Below are positions 1 through 11,900 of a stretch of DNA of 64,000 nucleotides, piece by piece. A program made the position numbers and the translations under genes. The stretch lies in NCBI GenBank assembly GCA_934045905.1, contig OW203762.1, forward strand, positions 46,525,411 through 46,589,410. Direction: 5' to 3'. This DNA comes from Leuctra nigra. Lineage: Eukaryota > Arthropoda > Insecta > Plecoptera > Leuctridae. Under the pieces are notes generated by a model, which saw only the letters and a list, made by a program, of their open reading frames with translations, did no database searches and was not told the DNA's origin. Each line of letters begins with the position of its first letter. Positions within the stretch are counted from its first letter, which is position 1.

Positions 1-330
1 TTCTCATCTCACCTGAGGGTGTCGTGAATAACATAGAGAAGAGAAAATTGTCAAGTGACAAGAAACCTATTCTCAAGCTGAAACCGCATGCGAAAATGTT
101 CTACTATACAAAACGAAGTAAAATCTTTAGTTTTTTCAATGCTGAATCCATTGGCTCATTTCCACATGGCGAACATTTTCAACTAACTCGAGAATAGGCA
201 CCCTGGAGTGGATATGCATGTTCAGAAATCTAAATGGTGATTCAGACTATCAACATTGTTCTCCAACTTTAATCTGCTCGTGCTCAGAGTCACTTCCGTG
301 ATGATAAAGTGTCTCTGCACATGTGCAGTA

Positions 331-652
331 GGCCAAGTCTTGAAACTTACGCTTTCAGGACCCAAACGCTCTCAGACGTCAATTAATACCCTTCACTGTA
401 AGAATGACGACCTTTCAATCTACTGTCAATAGTTTAAAGCTCAATTTTGAATAAGGTTTTAGTGACTCAATAACATCTGTAATAATAATTATAATGCTAA
501 TAAATTGTTTACAATAGATTGCTGGATGACAATCAAATAAGTGGCTTGACTTGATGTCTCAATGTCAATCATTCTTACAGTGAACGGTACTGTATACGGT
601 AATACCTCCAAGAGCGTTGTCGTCCTGAAAGCGTAAGTTTCAAGACTTGGCC
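331..652. repeat. Nested inverted-repeat element (MITE in hairpin)
   Basis: The outer arms, starting GGCCAAGTCTTGAAAC at 331 and ending with its reverse complement at 652, match for about 45 bases. Inside, near 390-597, lies a second inverted repeat with ends TTCACTGTAAGAATG and CATTCTTACAGTGAA. The inner element belongs to the same family as 24604-24812, in opposite orientation, because the interiors align (the stretch around GGATGACAATCAAATAA is shared). No target-site duplication was identified. It lies upstream of the FAM187-like gene. Confidence 0.7.
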
Positions 653-780
653 TCCAGTGCCAAGTTGAAAATAATGTAATATCACTGCCATCTGGAAAGC
701 ATATTTGTGCTACAAAATAATAGATAGCCTCTCTACCACAAAACAACAAGGAGGTTATCATCATTAATCATCAATGAAAG

Positions 781-3700
781 ATGTTCTCTATGCAAATCAG
801 TGTAGCAATGTTGATAATCATTCTTGCCATACCATTAACAGAAGCATCGCTGAAGAGTCTGTATAACAAAGTGAAGCAATTGAAAAACAAGTTTAGGAAC
901 CACGCGGAAGTAATGTTTGCCGATCGCACAGAGCTGGAATATCCCGGAGACGATCAAGATATGTTGACGAAGATCCGTCAACTCTGGACAGACTATTACG
1001 ACTGCTTGAACCTACAGAACAGTAACTTGGGGGTGCATCGTTCCGTCTTGCCCGAAGCAGTAATGGCCTATGAGGGAGGTTCTGTCAGGTACATAATATT
1101 ATAGAAACTTGTAGAAATATTAAACTTTCCCATGTAGCTTTCATGAAAATTGAGAATGATGGTTGATGGTTGAGAAAATTTAGGTCTAGGTAAATACTAA
1201 ATATTGTTTATGAAATTACAGCACGTAAAACTGCCTACCTTTTATCTAAAAACATTGATAAGCACAGCAGCATGGGAGTAAACAAAGAAAGCTACCTAGA
1301 TATTTCATAGGTAGGTAGGTCTCTGATACCTACCTCATATGAATAATAAATGTTATGCCTTATATATTGTTAAAAAATGTAAGTTGAAGATGAATAGAAA
1401 CTTAATTGAATGAGTAGTACTATACAGGTCTGGGAAATTGTGAACTTATGTAGGTAGGTAGGAAGTTAGGAAGTGTTTCTGGCTCCAGTTTCCAGAGCAA
1501 AGTATGTTTGTCGCCGATGGATGCCGAAAACATGGCCGCCGTGACTTGGTACTTTGCCGGCTCCACCAGCGAGCCTCTGGAGCCAGTGGAGCCGGGAGAA
1601 CACAAGCTGATGTCTCCGACAGACAAAACACTCAAGATGTACAACTTGCAACGAGAGGATGGGGGTCAGTACTTTGCCATGATTGGTGACACTGTCACTG
1701 CGCCCTACTTTCTTCAAGTTGTGGATGAGAAAGAACCCGTGGCACTGGTGAGCATTGAGCAATACATTTTCCTACTAGAGTTCCATATTCAATGTTTGGA
1801 AATAAACTTTTTATGAAAAATATCTAGCAAAATTACAGAATTCCCTGCAGTCAGTTTCCTATAGCAGCGGTATATTTTATGCGCCTGAGTGGTCCGCGAT
1901 GTCCAAAAGGTTGGAGACTGCTGTCCTATAGGTACCTACTTAATGGGGCGTGATCGCTCGATATAGGCTATAGCCCCAAAAATATTTTGAAATTACCAAT
2001 TGATTACCATGCAGTATCCTCTCACAGTGACAAGGAATTTAGAATAACCACCGGAGGACCTTGAAGTTCAGTTGACCACAAGTTTCCCTGTCTAGGTTCA
2101 CCCCAACACTGCACCCCGGGCTATGCATGCGATGAATGAAGAGATAATACCACCACTGAGAGTGTTCACGAGTTGGCAGCAATGGTCTCCATGCAACAGA
2201 TGTGGCAAGGTTGGCAAGAGAATGCGCCACGGAGTATGCACAGTAGTTCTAGTTGAGCCGAGCAATACTGAAACAACCAGTCTTCTGAATCTGTTCAAAA
2301 ATGGTTTGCCTTGCAGGTATTGCATTTCAAAACAAAGTTTTCGAACCTCTGTCTCGCTGATAACCTAGCTGTGAGCGCAAATAATAATAGGCTATCTATA
2401 ATACTTATTCCAGATTAGCACCGAATTTAACTCATTTTGACCATAACTAACACTTTCACTACCTTTAAGGGGGTCGACAACCTTTTTTGGTCGAAGAGCC
2501 AAATTTCCAGAAATTAATAAATTCGACAATTAGGTATTCGCGTTTTCGGGCTGACCAGATGGCAGCACTGACAATGCGTCTATAACAACCATGACACGCA
2601 ATTGTCATGGTTACGCGCATTGGTTTGTTGTTGTTGACGTTGGTTTGGTGTCATGGCCGTTTTGTGCGGAATCGAAGTGTGAGTGAAGTGGAATAACTTG
2701 TGAGTAATGATGAGACTTCAATTTATGTTTTCCATCAGATTCTTTACTATTGTGGTTCATTTCCGAAGATAATAAGTAGGTAGGTACTGCCTTTCTGATT
2801 AAAATGACATTGACATTGCCAACATCAATAAAAATGGCGGTCGTGGCCGAAACGAAAACGATTACGTCTACAGCACTTATACTTTCTCACACTAGAGTGT
2901 GCCCCTTTGCTCGAAAACGCGAATAGGAGCCGCAGTACAGGCAATGAAATATAAAACACTGAAAATAATAAATTGTATGACTAGTTTATTTTGTAGGAAT
3001 AAAGTTGTTATTAAGTTGTTTAGTTGTTGTTGTAAGTTTGCAGGGCGTTATTTAGAATTTCAACAATTCTAAAGTGATTTAAAATAAGTTAACTAAACTG
3101 AATAAAACACCCACCAATGGGGTTGTTCACGCAAAACTATTGTAGATGGCGCTGCTGTTCTAATTGTCCGGGAGAGAGCCAATCAAAATGCATCTAGCGG
3201 AATGGAAGGTTTTTAAACCTTGGCGGGAGTTTGATTCATAGATCTTGGATTCAGAGACCAACCAATCAGAGAGAGATACCTCCATTGCCGCTAGCGCTGC
3301 GAGTGAGAGCAAATGGCAGTGAACAACCCCATTGTCGCCCCGGAGAGCGTTTTTTTTCTTTGAATTTTTTGATTACAGATCTTTTTTAAAATTAAAAAGA
3401 GCCATTTAAGAACCACTAAAGAGCCGCATGCAGCACCGGAGCCGCAGGTTGCCGACCCCTGCTCGAAGTCATTATCGTGTAAACATGTTTTTATAAGTTC
3501 AAATGCTTCAAATCCTAACAAGATAAAAACAATAAGATCAAATCAAGTTATTAGTTCATATTGTTCAGCAAACACATTTACTGTTAATGTTACATTAGTT
3601 CCATGAATGAGACGAACATTGGCAGGTCTCCACTGCTGCCGGCTGATGTGGCTACATTGACCATTGTCCGAGACCGCAAGAGCGAGCTGATGGTTGGATT

Positions 3701-5230
3701 CTGCAAGCCGGCTTGCCCCCCACCTGTAGTGTTTGAAGTACTGGATGAAAGTGGCACCGTCATCGAGACAGCCAACAACTCGGCAGGGATCTACTCGACC
3801 TTGCAGGGAGTTCCGTCCGTTCCGCCTCCCATTGCTCGCAGCTCAGTGTTCGAGACAAGCGATCGACCTAGGCTGATTCTCAAGTGTCCAGGGTATTATA
3901 TTCACTGTAGCGAGTCCCTACTTTGCAGCATGATTTTAAAATACCAGATTTTTCCAGTTGAGAACCAGGACTTAAGATCCATTCCCCTGTCTCGACTACT
4001 TTTTTACCAACAAAATGGTATAGAAGTTCAAAACAACAATGAAAATCTAAACTGCTGTACAATTTAGGTGCCAAACAGTGGTGAAAATGGAGATAAGAGA
4101 ACAGCCCCATTATATCTGCGCATTTACAGCTATTTTAAGTAATGCTCAAGTCATCCTATATGATCATTCAATTGTGACTCCGTTTTAAAGCTAAAGATAT
4201 CTCTTGCAGTATAATTTCCGCTTGGCGGTGATGAATGCCGTTAGGAATTGTGCATTTTAAATGGTTTGCTTAAATACCAAGAGTAAGTAACCAACAAAGA
4301 AAATGTTTCTAAAGTATGCCATCCAGTGGTTTGATTATCAAAGAACTGAAAGAATGTGTGTACGATGTGCGGATGTATGTAGAACGCATTATACAAAGAG
4401 TAAGAGCTGACGAAGAAAAAATCCAGAATGAGAATCAACGACTTCTTGGTTTCCCACAGGAATCTCAACTCTGATGTGCCGGTTATGTGGCAGATCGGAG
4501 GCTTCACAGTAAACCCAGAGCTGATGAAGAAAGAGTCCCGCGGGAGAATGTATGTCAACCTTCAGGAATACTTGGTCATCAAGAAGCCCAGAGTCACAGA
4601 CTCCAACATTTACAGGTAGAAATGAACCGAAACTTATGGGGGGTGCAAAAATAATATTTCAATAAGACACACTATTAATAAATATTTGGGTTGAATCTAT
4701 TAGGTATTAGTAGAGAGTATTAGATATACCACATCAGACTAGTTATAGCCTTCGGATTTACCTACAGACTCGTTACGCAAAAAATGTAATGTCAAACCCA
4801 AACCATCACGCTCCAATGATGGAGCATCACAACAAGAATGCTAAATAACTAGATTAGAGTAAGCTGTTGCTACATTGCTACTTCAGGAACTCAAAGAAAA
4901 GTTTTGGCAGTGAGAAGTTCTTAGTTCTAATAGTACCTACCTAACTGTCTGTCAAAATCAGTTTGACAATACTGTCAAAACAGTTTTGACAAGTTCTGCT
5001 GTACAATAATCAAATGACGTCAAGTTTGTGAACCAAATGACAATGGAACTGATTGCAGTTGCTGGCAAGCCAGTGAGCTGGCAGGAACCATCCGACTGAC
5101 AGTGGTGAAGAAAATGCGTCTGAGTTTCAACCACCACATCATGATTCTCGGAATGTTTCTCATCATGGCCACATTCCTTCTTGTCTGCTACCGAGCCTTC
5201 CGAGGACGAACCAATCAGCTGGCTCGATAA
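781..5230 (+). CDS. FAM187-like Ig-domain single-pass membrane protein
   Basis: Six exons join in phase: 781-1088, 1498-1747, 2096-2316, 3599-3892, 4460-4615 and 5059-5230, giving about 466 aa (human FAM187A is of similar size). The first Met is followed by a hydrophobic signal peptide (LIIILAIPLTEA). Exon 2 carries a V-type Ig core (VCLSP, VTWYF, DGGQYFA). The position of the second Ig cysteine (YxC) reads Ala, so the usual disulphide looks absent. Exon 3 has SWQQWSPCNRCG, a W-x-x-W and CxxC segment typical of FAM187. Exons 5-6 give a second Ig-like unit ending YSCWQASELAG, then a transmembrane helix and a short basic tail. The second acceptor uses the second AG of CAGAG, the only choice that keeps frame. 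The family's function is poorly known; a cell-surface location is inferred. It converges on Eps15. The family assignment rests on remembered motifs, not a search. Confidence 0.75.
2535..2925. repeat. MITE nested in hAT remnant
   Basis: The ends are inverted: TATTCGCGTTTTCG at the left and CGAAAACGCGAATA at the right, about 390 bp apart. The sequence on both sides resumes the hAT remnant. No transposase ORF is present. Confidence 0.65.
3115..3334. repeat. MITE nested in hAT remnant
   Basis: The terminal inverted repeats are CAATGGGGTTGTTCACGC and, at the right, GTGAACAACCCCATTG. The interior of about 190 bp is non-coding. Confidence 0.7.
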
Positions 5231-5995
5231 TTACATACCTAATAACGTCTTATCGGTAATAATAACCATTTCAATTTAAATCAATCTATCGACCTCAAAT
5301 TAGTGAGAACTATGCAGTGGGTAGGTAGATACTAGGTACCTACTCGAGGTACAGAACCATAGAAAGAAAGCAACCCTAACCACGTAATTTCTGCATTCTT
5401 TAACAGGTAAAAACTAGAGGTCAGATCTGGTATCCGAGCCACACCCGGGTACGCCATGGATACGGATAGAGTGGCAGATTAAATGCGGGAAATTTCAAAA
5501 CGGACTATTCTAAAAAAAGTTTATTATCCGGGTAATTCAAACGGGTACATACTCAGGTCCAAGAAATTACACTAATTTGACCCGAAGTAAAAACTGTTAT
5601 TACTGACATTAATTTTTACAGAGAGTCACAGCAAGCGTCATTTTTATTCTTTTTGCTTGATCAGTTTTATCTGTCCCTGCCACACACAACACAGATCACA
5701 CTGTTTCTCCGATTGACTTGAATTTTGTCTGCCATTTGCCAGGGTGTGTATGTGCGTTAGACTGGTTAGACCCACAGCAGTAAAAAAATAATGTGTTGTC
5801 TAGAAAACTTATTATATTAGTAGTTTCAATGATAATAAATCAATTTTCTTTTTGAAATAAAGTATAAACCCCATGTGTTTTCAGGTGAGTACGGGGGAAA
5901 ATCATACCAACCCTTATTATTTACTTACCAGTCATTAATAAAAAGTTTTTTTTTCAAGTTAGTAATGAGAAATATATTTGCAACTGTTAACTCAC
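5231..5995. other. Intergenic gap between convergent FAM187-like and Eps15 genes
   Basis: No coding exon was recognised on either strand. A TAGAGGTCAG start near 5415 followed by CCCGGGTA motifs resembles the ends of a repeat at 22162-22619, so part of the gap is probably an old element. The missing downstream exons of Eps15 were looked for here and not found. Confidence 0.4.
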
Positions 5996-8900
5996 CACGA
6001 CAGCATCAGACGCAGATTTGGCGGCTCGGAAACTTGGAGGAACCATGTCGGGTGTGAGCGCAGTCGGGGGCTCATGTCCTAGGAGTTTCTGATTGATCAG
6101 CCACATGGACAGAGCAAACTGCTCCCCATTGAGCTTGCCACTCTGTTTGATGTCACACAAAGCCCTGCAAAACAGACAAACAAAATCCCCACATAGCGTT
6201 ACTCAAATTATGGTTCCTTTTCGAAATGAATAATTTGATATCTTCTTTTTCTACTTCTTCATTAGGCAAATAAAAATTACAGACAGAAGAAACAAATAGG
6301 TATAGATTGTTTTACTTGGGACTTGGTAACGGCTACAATCCTTAATTCCTTTTTAATCTCTGCATAAAGGCCCATTGATAACCCGCAGCCGCAACCCGTA
6401 TCACTATCTGTTCCCAATTGACGTAACCAAGACGTTACGGACCAAAGAAACCAAAGCACAGAGTGAAAAATATGACGCACACATCTCTGTATCATTGATC
6501 TCAAGGCACGGCTTCCTCTTCGTCCGACATAAATAAACAAGAAAAGAACGAAAAATCTAAGAATAATAATGACAACACAGTTTTAACGGCTGGGTTAGGT
6601 TTGTTGTAAGTATAAAGTTTGGTATTTGACTTTTTCCGTTTCCGGTTTTGTTATCTCATTCTGATTGGCTGCCCGTCAGAATGTGGGTGTGGCCTAACGT
6701 AGCTTACGTAAAATTGTTGAAACTTGGTCAACTCTTGCGGGCTACGGCTTTGTCAATTGTGCACGGGTGCATTGGTATGCATGGTTTCAACTTTTCACGC
6801 AGTTGCGCTTACGGGTTGCGGCTGCGGGTTATGTCAATTGTGCACGGGCCTTAAGTTCTTAAGACAATTCTACCATACATGTCTCAGCACAGATTTAATT
6901 TAAAATGTCTTCAATGCATGCTTTAACATGTAGTGATTACCAGATGTGAGCGAGCACGGGCTGAGGCACGCCCGACCGCAGGAAGACGTCTTTGATTTCA
7001 AGGCCGGACACAAATCCGTCCTTGTCTATGTCGGTCTGATGGAACAAAATGTCATATTTGGCTCTGTCGTCTGCTGTCACCACCCAGGGTGCTACTGGCT
7101 GCGGCGGCAACAATGGCTGTAAGTGAAACAAAAATCCACAGCTTTAGACATCATCAATCAGCACAATACCAACACATTTTAATTTAAATTGTAACTGACA
7201 AGCACTCAAGGGGATTTTAACAATGCATCTTCCGGTATATAATCTTCCTTACGGACGGAAGCAATCACCTACCTTAACCTACCTATATTAAGAATGCAAT
7301 TGAATTGGGCGAGATTCTTACCTTGGGCATCTCAACGGGCCGCATGGCACTGGGCAGCTTGGGAATGGCGGGGGGAGCCGCAGACACAATGGGAATCGAT
7401 GTAGGAAATGCAGCAAACTGCGGAGACTCCTTGCGTGGCAGTAGCTCGGGTGGCAGCACGTTGGGGATGGTGAACTTCCCCAGTGCCTTGTACACCAGAT
7501 GCATGGCGACCGTGAACTCATGGTGATCCAGCATTCCGTCCTTGTCCATGTCTGCCAAGTCCCAGATCTTGCCGAGGACGTCCAGCGGCAGCTTGGATTC
7601 CATCAACACGCCCTTCACCTACATAAACACAATCTCTCAGGACAACTGACTTACTCACTGCACAGCATGGCATGCAGTTTTACCTACACCTTAATTAATA
7701 TTATATGTAGTGCAGTGCACACAGAAAATGCAAAGAGATAAGCAAGCATGCGAATTAATATTCGCATGAAAGTTGGCCAAACGGCTTCAGCATGGCCCTA
7801 GAAGATAGTGGAGCCACCTCAACCCCCCAACCCGACATACCTGGATGGGGAAAATGGATATGAAATTTACTGCTGTTGCTGTATAATAGACCTTGGATCA
7901 AATGTGTCAAAGAACAACAATATTTTTTTTTAAATTCATTGAAGTAATTGGACAAACATTTCATATGAATAAAATGTCAGTAAAACTAAAAAGTAATAAT
8001 AAACCTTGAAGTTCTTGATAGATCTGTGTGAGAATTATAAAACAACCCTAAAATGTGGGTCCCCGTGTCGATGCAAGTTAATAAGTTGGTCCAAAGATAA
8101 TTAAAGCAAGAAGATGTTTCATGTACCTAATGTTAAAATTTGTCTGTGAGAAATTATTGCGGAAAAAAACGGAGTCCCATGTCTAAAAATAAACGTCACC
8201 AATAGATGTCTCTGATTCATATATGTCTGTCTCTCTCCCACTCATGTTATTGGACTATCAAAACCCTCAAATACAATGTTGCAATACTACCAATCTTATC
8301 TAATTCACAGTTTACCTTGAAGTAGTCCAAGCTAGTTCTGCAGTTGCTTCAAGTTTCATGGCTCTGGTAATCGCCATTAACAAATTATTATGTAACTTTT
8401 CATCCTACACAATTTTGAGCTGAATAAAGTGCAGTTGATCTCATGTCATTTCGTTATGTATCGAGTGAGAAATTAAAATAAAACCTAAGTTTTCTTGGTA
8501 AAGAAACTTTTGTTTGATATTTTTAATTCTAGGAATAAGTATTAGGATTATTTTAATTATTTTATTTATTCTATTAAATATTTCCTCCACAGGCGGTGAA
8601 GAACATGCTGGTAGATATCTTTAAAAACTGTCCATGCACCTTGAAATCCTGAAATGCAGTGCTGCCAGAATGATCCCCAATAACTGGGAAATAGTGCTAG
8701 CACCAGAGACATCTAGCGGTGAGGTTTATTATGAGACATGGGAATTTTTAATTCGAAACCAATAAATGAAACTATTCTGTTGAAATTTCAGTCTGAACGC
8801 CACCTATAGTCAGCGTAGCCTTGAGAAACGCAAGCCTGAATGGAAAGTGTACAATGGCGATTTAATTTGTTCAACAATAATATTGTGACAAAACTTCTTT

Positions 8901-11900
8901 TGTAAATTTCCCTTCCATCCTACTGACTGGTGGTTTAAACCCTGTCACTTTGGCTAAGGGGGAAGCACTCAAGCAAGTATAATCCGTTATTGATACATTT
9001 ACAAGTCCTTTGTCTCATTCGATTTTTATATTTTTGATCCATCCCAAGAAATCTTGGTTGAAAATAAATACAAATAATTTTTTGATTCATGAATTTAAGT
9101 GCAGAATTGAATTAAAATGCTGAGATAAAAACAATCAATGTGACAGTTGATCTCATTCAATTACTGTCCGATTTCCACAAATTAATAACCGATTTCTATC
9201 TTTGGTCAACAAGGAATTGTAAAATCCAATAATAAATATGAAAATCGTGATTTTTTAAATAGTTGCAAAATAATAAGATTCGGATCATTCGCTTCTCTGA
9301 ACACAAACTTCCCCTTTCATGAGTATACATTCTACCTGAAACCTGTTCGGCCAGCGCGCTTTTGGACAGGAAATTACTGCCAATCTGGGCTAGGAAGGGA
9401 AAGATTGTGTGCAGAGAAGCAAATGATCCGAATCTTATTATTTTGCAACTATTTAAAAAAACACGAGTTTCATATTTATTATTGGATTTTACAATTCCTT
9501 GTTGACCATAGATAGAAATCGGTTTTTAATTTGTGGAAATCGGACAGTAATTGAAAGAGATCAACTGTCACATTGATTGTTTTCATCTCAGCATTTTAAT
9601 TCAATTCTGCACTTAAATTCATGAATCGAAAAATGATTTGTATTTATTTTCAACCAAGATTTCTTGGGATCGATCAAAAATATAAAAATCGAATAAGACA
9701 AAGGACTTGTAAATGTATCAATAACGGATTATGCTTGCTTGAGTGCTCCCCCCTTAGCCAAAGTGACAGCGTTTAAACCACCAGTCAATGCGACGGAAGC
9801 GAAATTTACAAAAGAAGTTTTACAATATTATTGTTGAACAAATTAAATCGCCATTGTACACTTTCCATTCAGGCTTGCGTTTCTCAAGGCTACGCTGACT
9901 ATAGTCGGTCTTTACGTGTGCAAAATTTCAGCAAATGCAGAAACAGTGCAACCTGATATGATAACATATAAGCAGACACAAGGTCTGTTTGTTTACCCTG
10001 CCAAAAGCTACAGCAAACTGCCACAGAGGAACGATCTGATTGGATGATGTGTGCTTGTGGAAGTTTGCTGTAGCTTTTGGCAGGGTAAACGAACAGACCT
10101 ACAGACAAAATACACACAAACAAGAAAACGGACATCCGTGACAAAAGTGTAGAAAAAAGTCTCGTTTCGATCGCTCAATCTAACAGTTCTTCATTTACAT
10201 TTATAATTTGGAAGATTGATTATTCAGGGGTGTTGAGTCCTCCTACTTATGGCACCTTCAATACATTATTTCAGTTACAGTTCTACCTGTAGGGTTAATA
10301 TTATTGTTTCTGATTCTGTTACGGCGGTGTCCCAGATGTAATAAGACCATTAAAAAATACTTCATACCTACTTAAAAACAGTACCTAAGGTAAATATATT
10401 GCTGTGTAAAGTTAGATATTATTGGACATTACTTGTACCTACCTAAATACAAATATTACACACCTTGTTTCCAGCGATCATACCGTTGACTGGCTGCAAT
10501 GAGTTGAAGAGCTGGTCGTACTTGGCTTTCTCAGCCGGCTTAATGGCCCAGTCACTGGTAATCATCGAGTTGTTGATGATTGGTGGAGCAGGGGGTTTCT
10601 GCGCGGACATTTTAGGCAGTTCACCCTAGGGATGTAAAATTTCCGGAAAAATAAAATTTGGAAAATTTCCGTAAAATATTTCCATAAGCTATAACAGGCG
10701 TTATGTTCACTAGAAAACACATTTGAGAGTTTGTATGCAAGAGGAAATGTGCAGTGTAAAGGAAATTTTTCTTTAAAACCAATGCTACAATTTAGTAACT
10801 TTATTATTGTTTTCGGAGTGAGAAACCCATTTAAAAGCAATCAAACCTCACGGTTTACAAAATGTTATGGAAGGCACTAAAACATTCACTGTATTTTTCC
10901 AAAAACATACCGATTCTGATATCTTGGCAGTAACTAGATTTAAAACGATGTTACGAAACAAACCTCACAGTCACAGCACAGTACAACCCCTTGATTGCAA
11001 AAGCTCAAGTAATTCTAGGGCAATTCCAAGCCAAATCATAAAAAAAAATTGAAATATGTAGGGATATGTAGGGTATGACTCTGATTTTGTTCATAATTGG
11101 TATACTACATGTTAGGAAGCCGAAATAAACACATGTCTCTTTCAGCGTTTTTTTCCATATTTTTAACGGGGTCCAAGAAACGGGCCCCTTAAAAAGTCAT
11201 TTTCTGGTGGGCCTTGCTTTCTTAAAACAATTTTATATTTATTACCGTTAATGATAGAGACTTCATTTTTTTTTAAGGAATGAAGATCATAAAATTAATA
11301 ATTTGATTATAATTTTATGTGGGCCCAAAAATGAAAAAAGGTGGGGGGATGCCCAAATTTGTCCTTAAAACGACCCCCCCCCCTAAAAAATAATTTTTAA
11401 TATTTTGTAAAAATAAATGTGTATCCTAATATTTGTATACTTAACGCGATGCGAGCGATACCACGTGACTAAAAATATAAATCACGTTATTGGCGAAACT
11501 ACTACACTTTAAGAGTCGGGAGGGCATTTTTCTCATTCAGTAAGTGATTCTACAACTCACTGTATCCTTTTTGATACATTATTGTTGTACCGTAAAATTT
11601 TGACTTATTTATTTTTGAAAATAAACATATTTACTACGGCCACGATTCAAATCCCACCATTCACACTACAGACTTCCACGAGGGCTCATTTTGTTCAAAA
11701 ATAATAGGCGGATGTCATGACGGCCCCCAAATTTCGATAACTTCATTCCTATTTCGACAGTAGCTTCTACTAAATCAGTAATATTTGACTATAAAATCTG
11801 GTACGTTAAACATTTTTTTTGTAAAAATTGAAACAAAAAATTAGAAAATGGGGGCCGTCAGCCCATAACTAGATATTATCTAATGAATATTCTCTGCAAG

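Larger units (their letters stand above)
2468..3461. mobile_element. hAT-like non-autonomous remnant, intron 3 of FAM187-like gene
   Basis: The right end, read in reverse complement, starts CAGGGGTCGGCAACC, continues with GCGGCTC-rich sequence and GTGGTTCTTAAATGG. The left end (GGGGGTCGACAACC) is a degraded counterpart. CAGGGG-type termini with GCGGCTCTTT subterminal sequence are typical of a widespread animal hAT family. The flanks do not give a convincing 8-bp duplication, so boundaries are approximate. Two younger inverted-repeat elements are inserted inside it. Confidence 0.65.
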
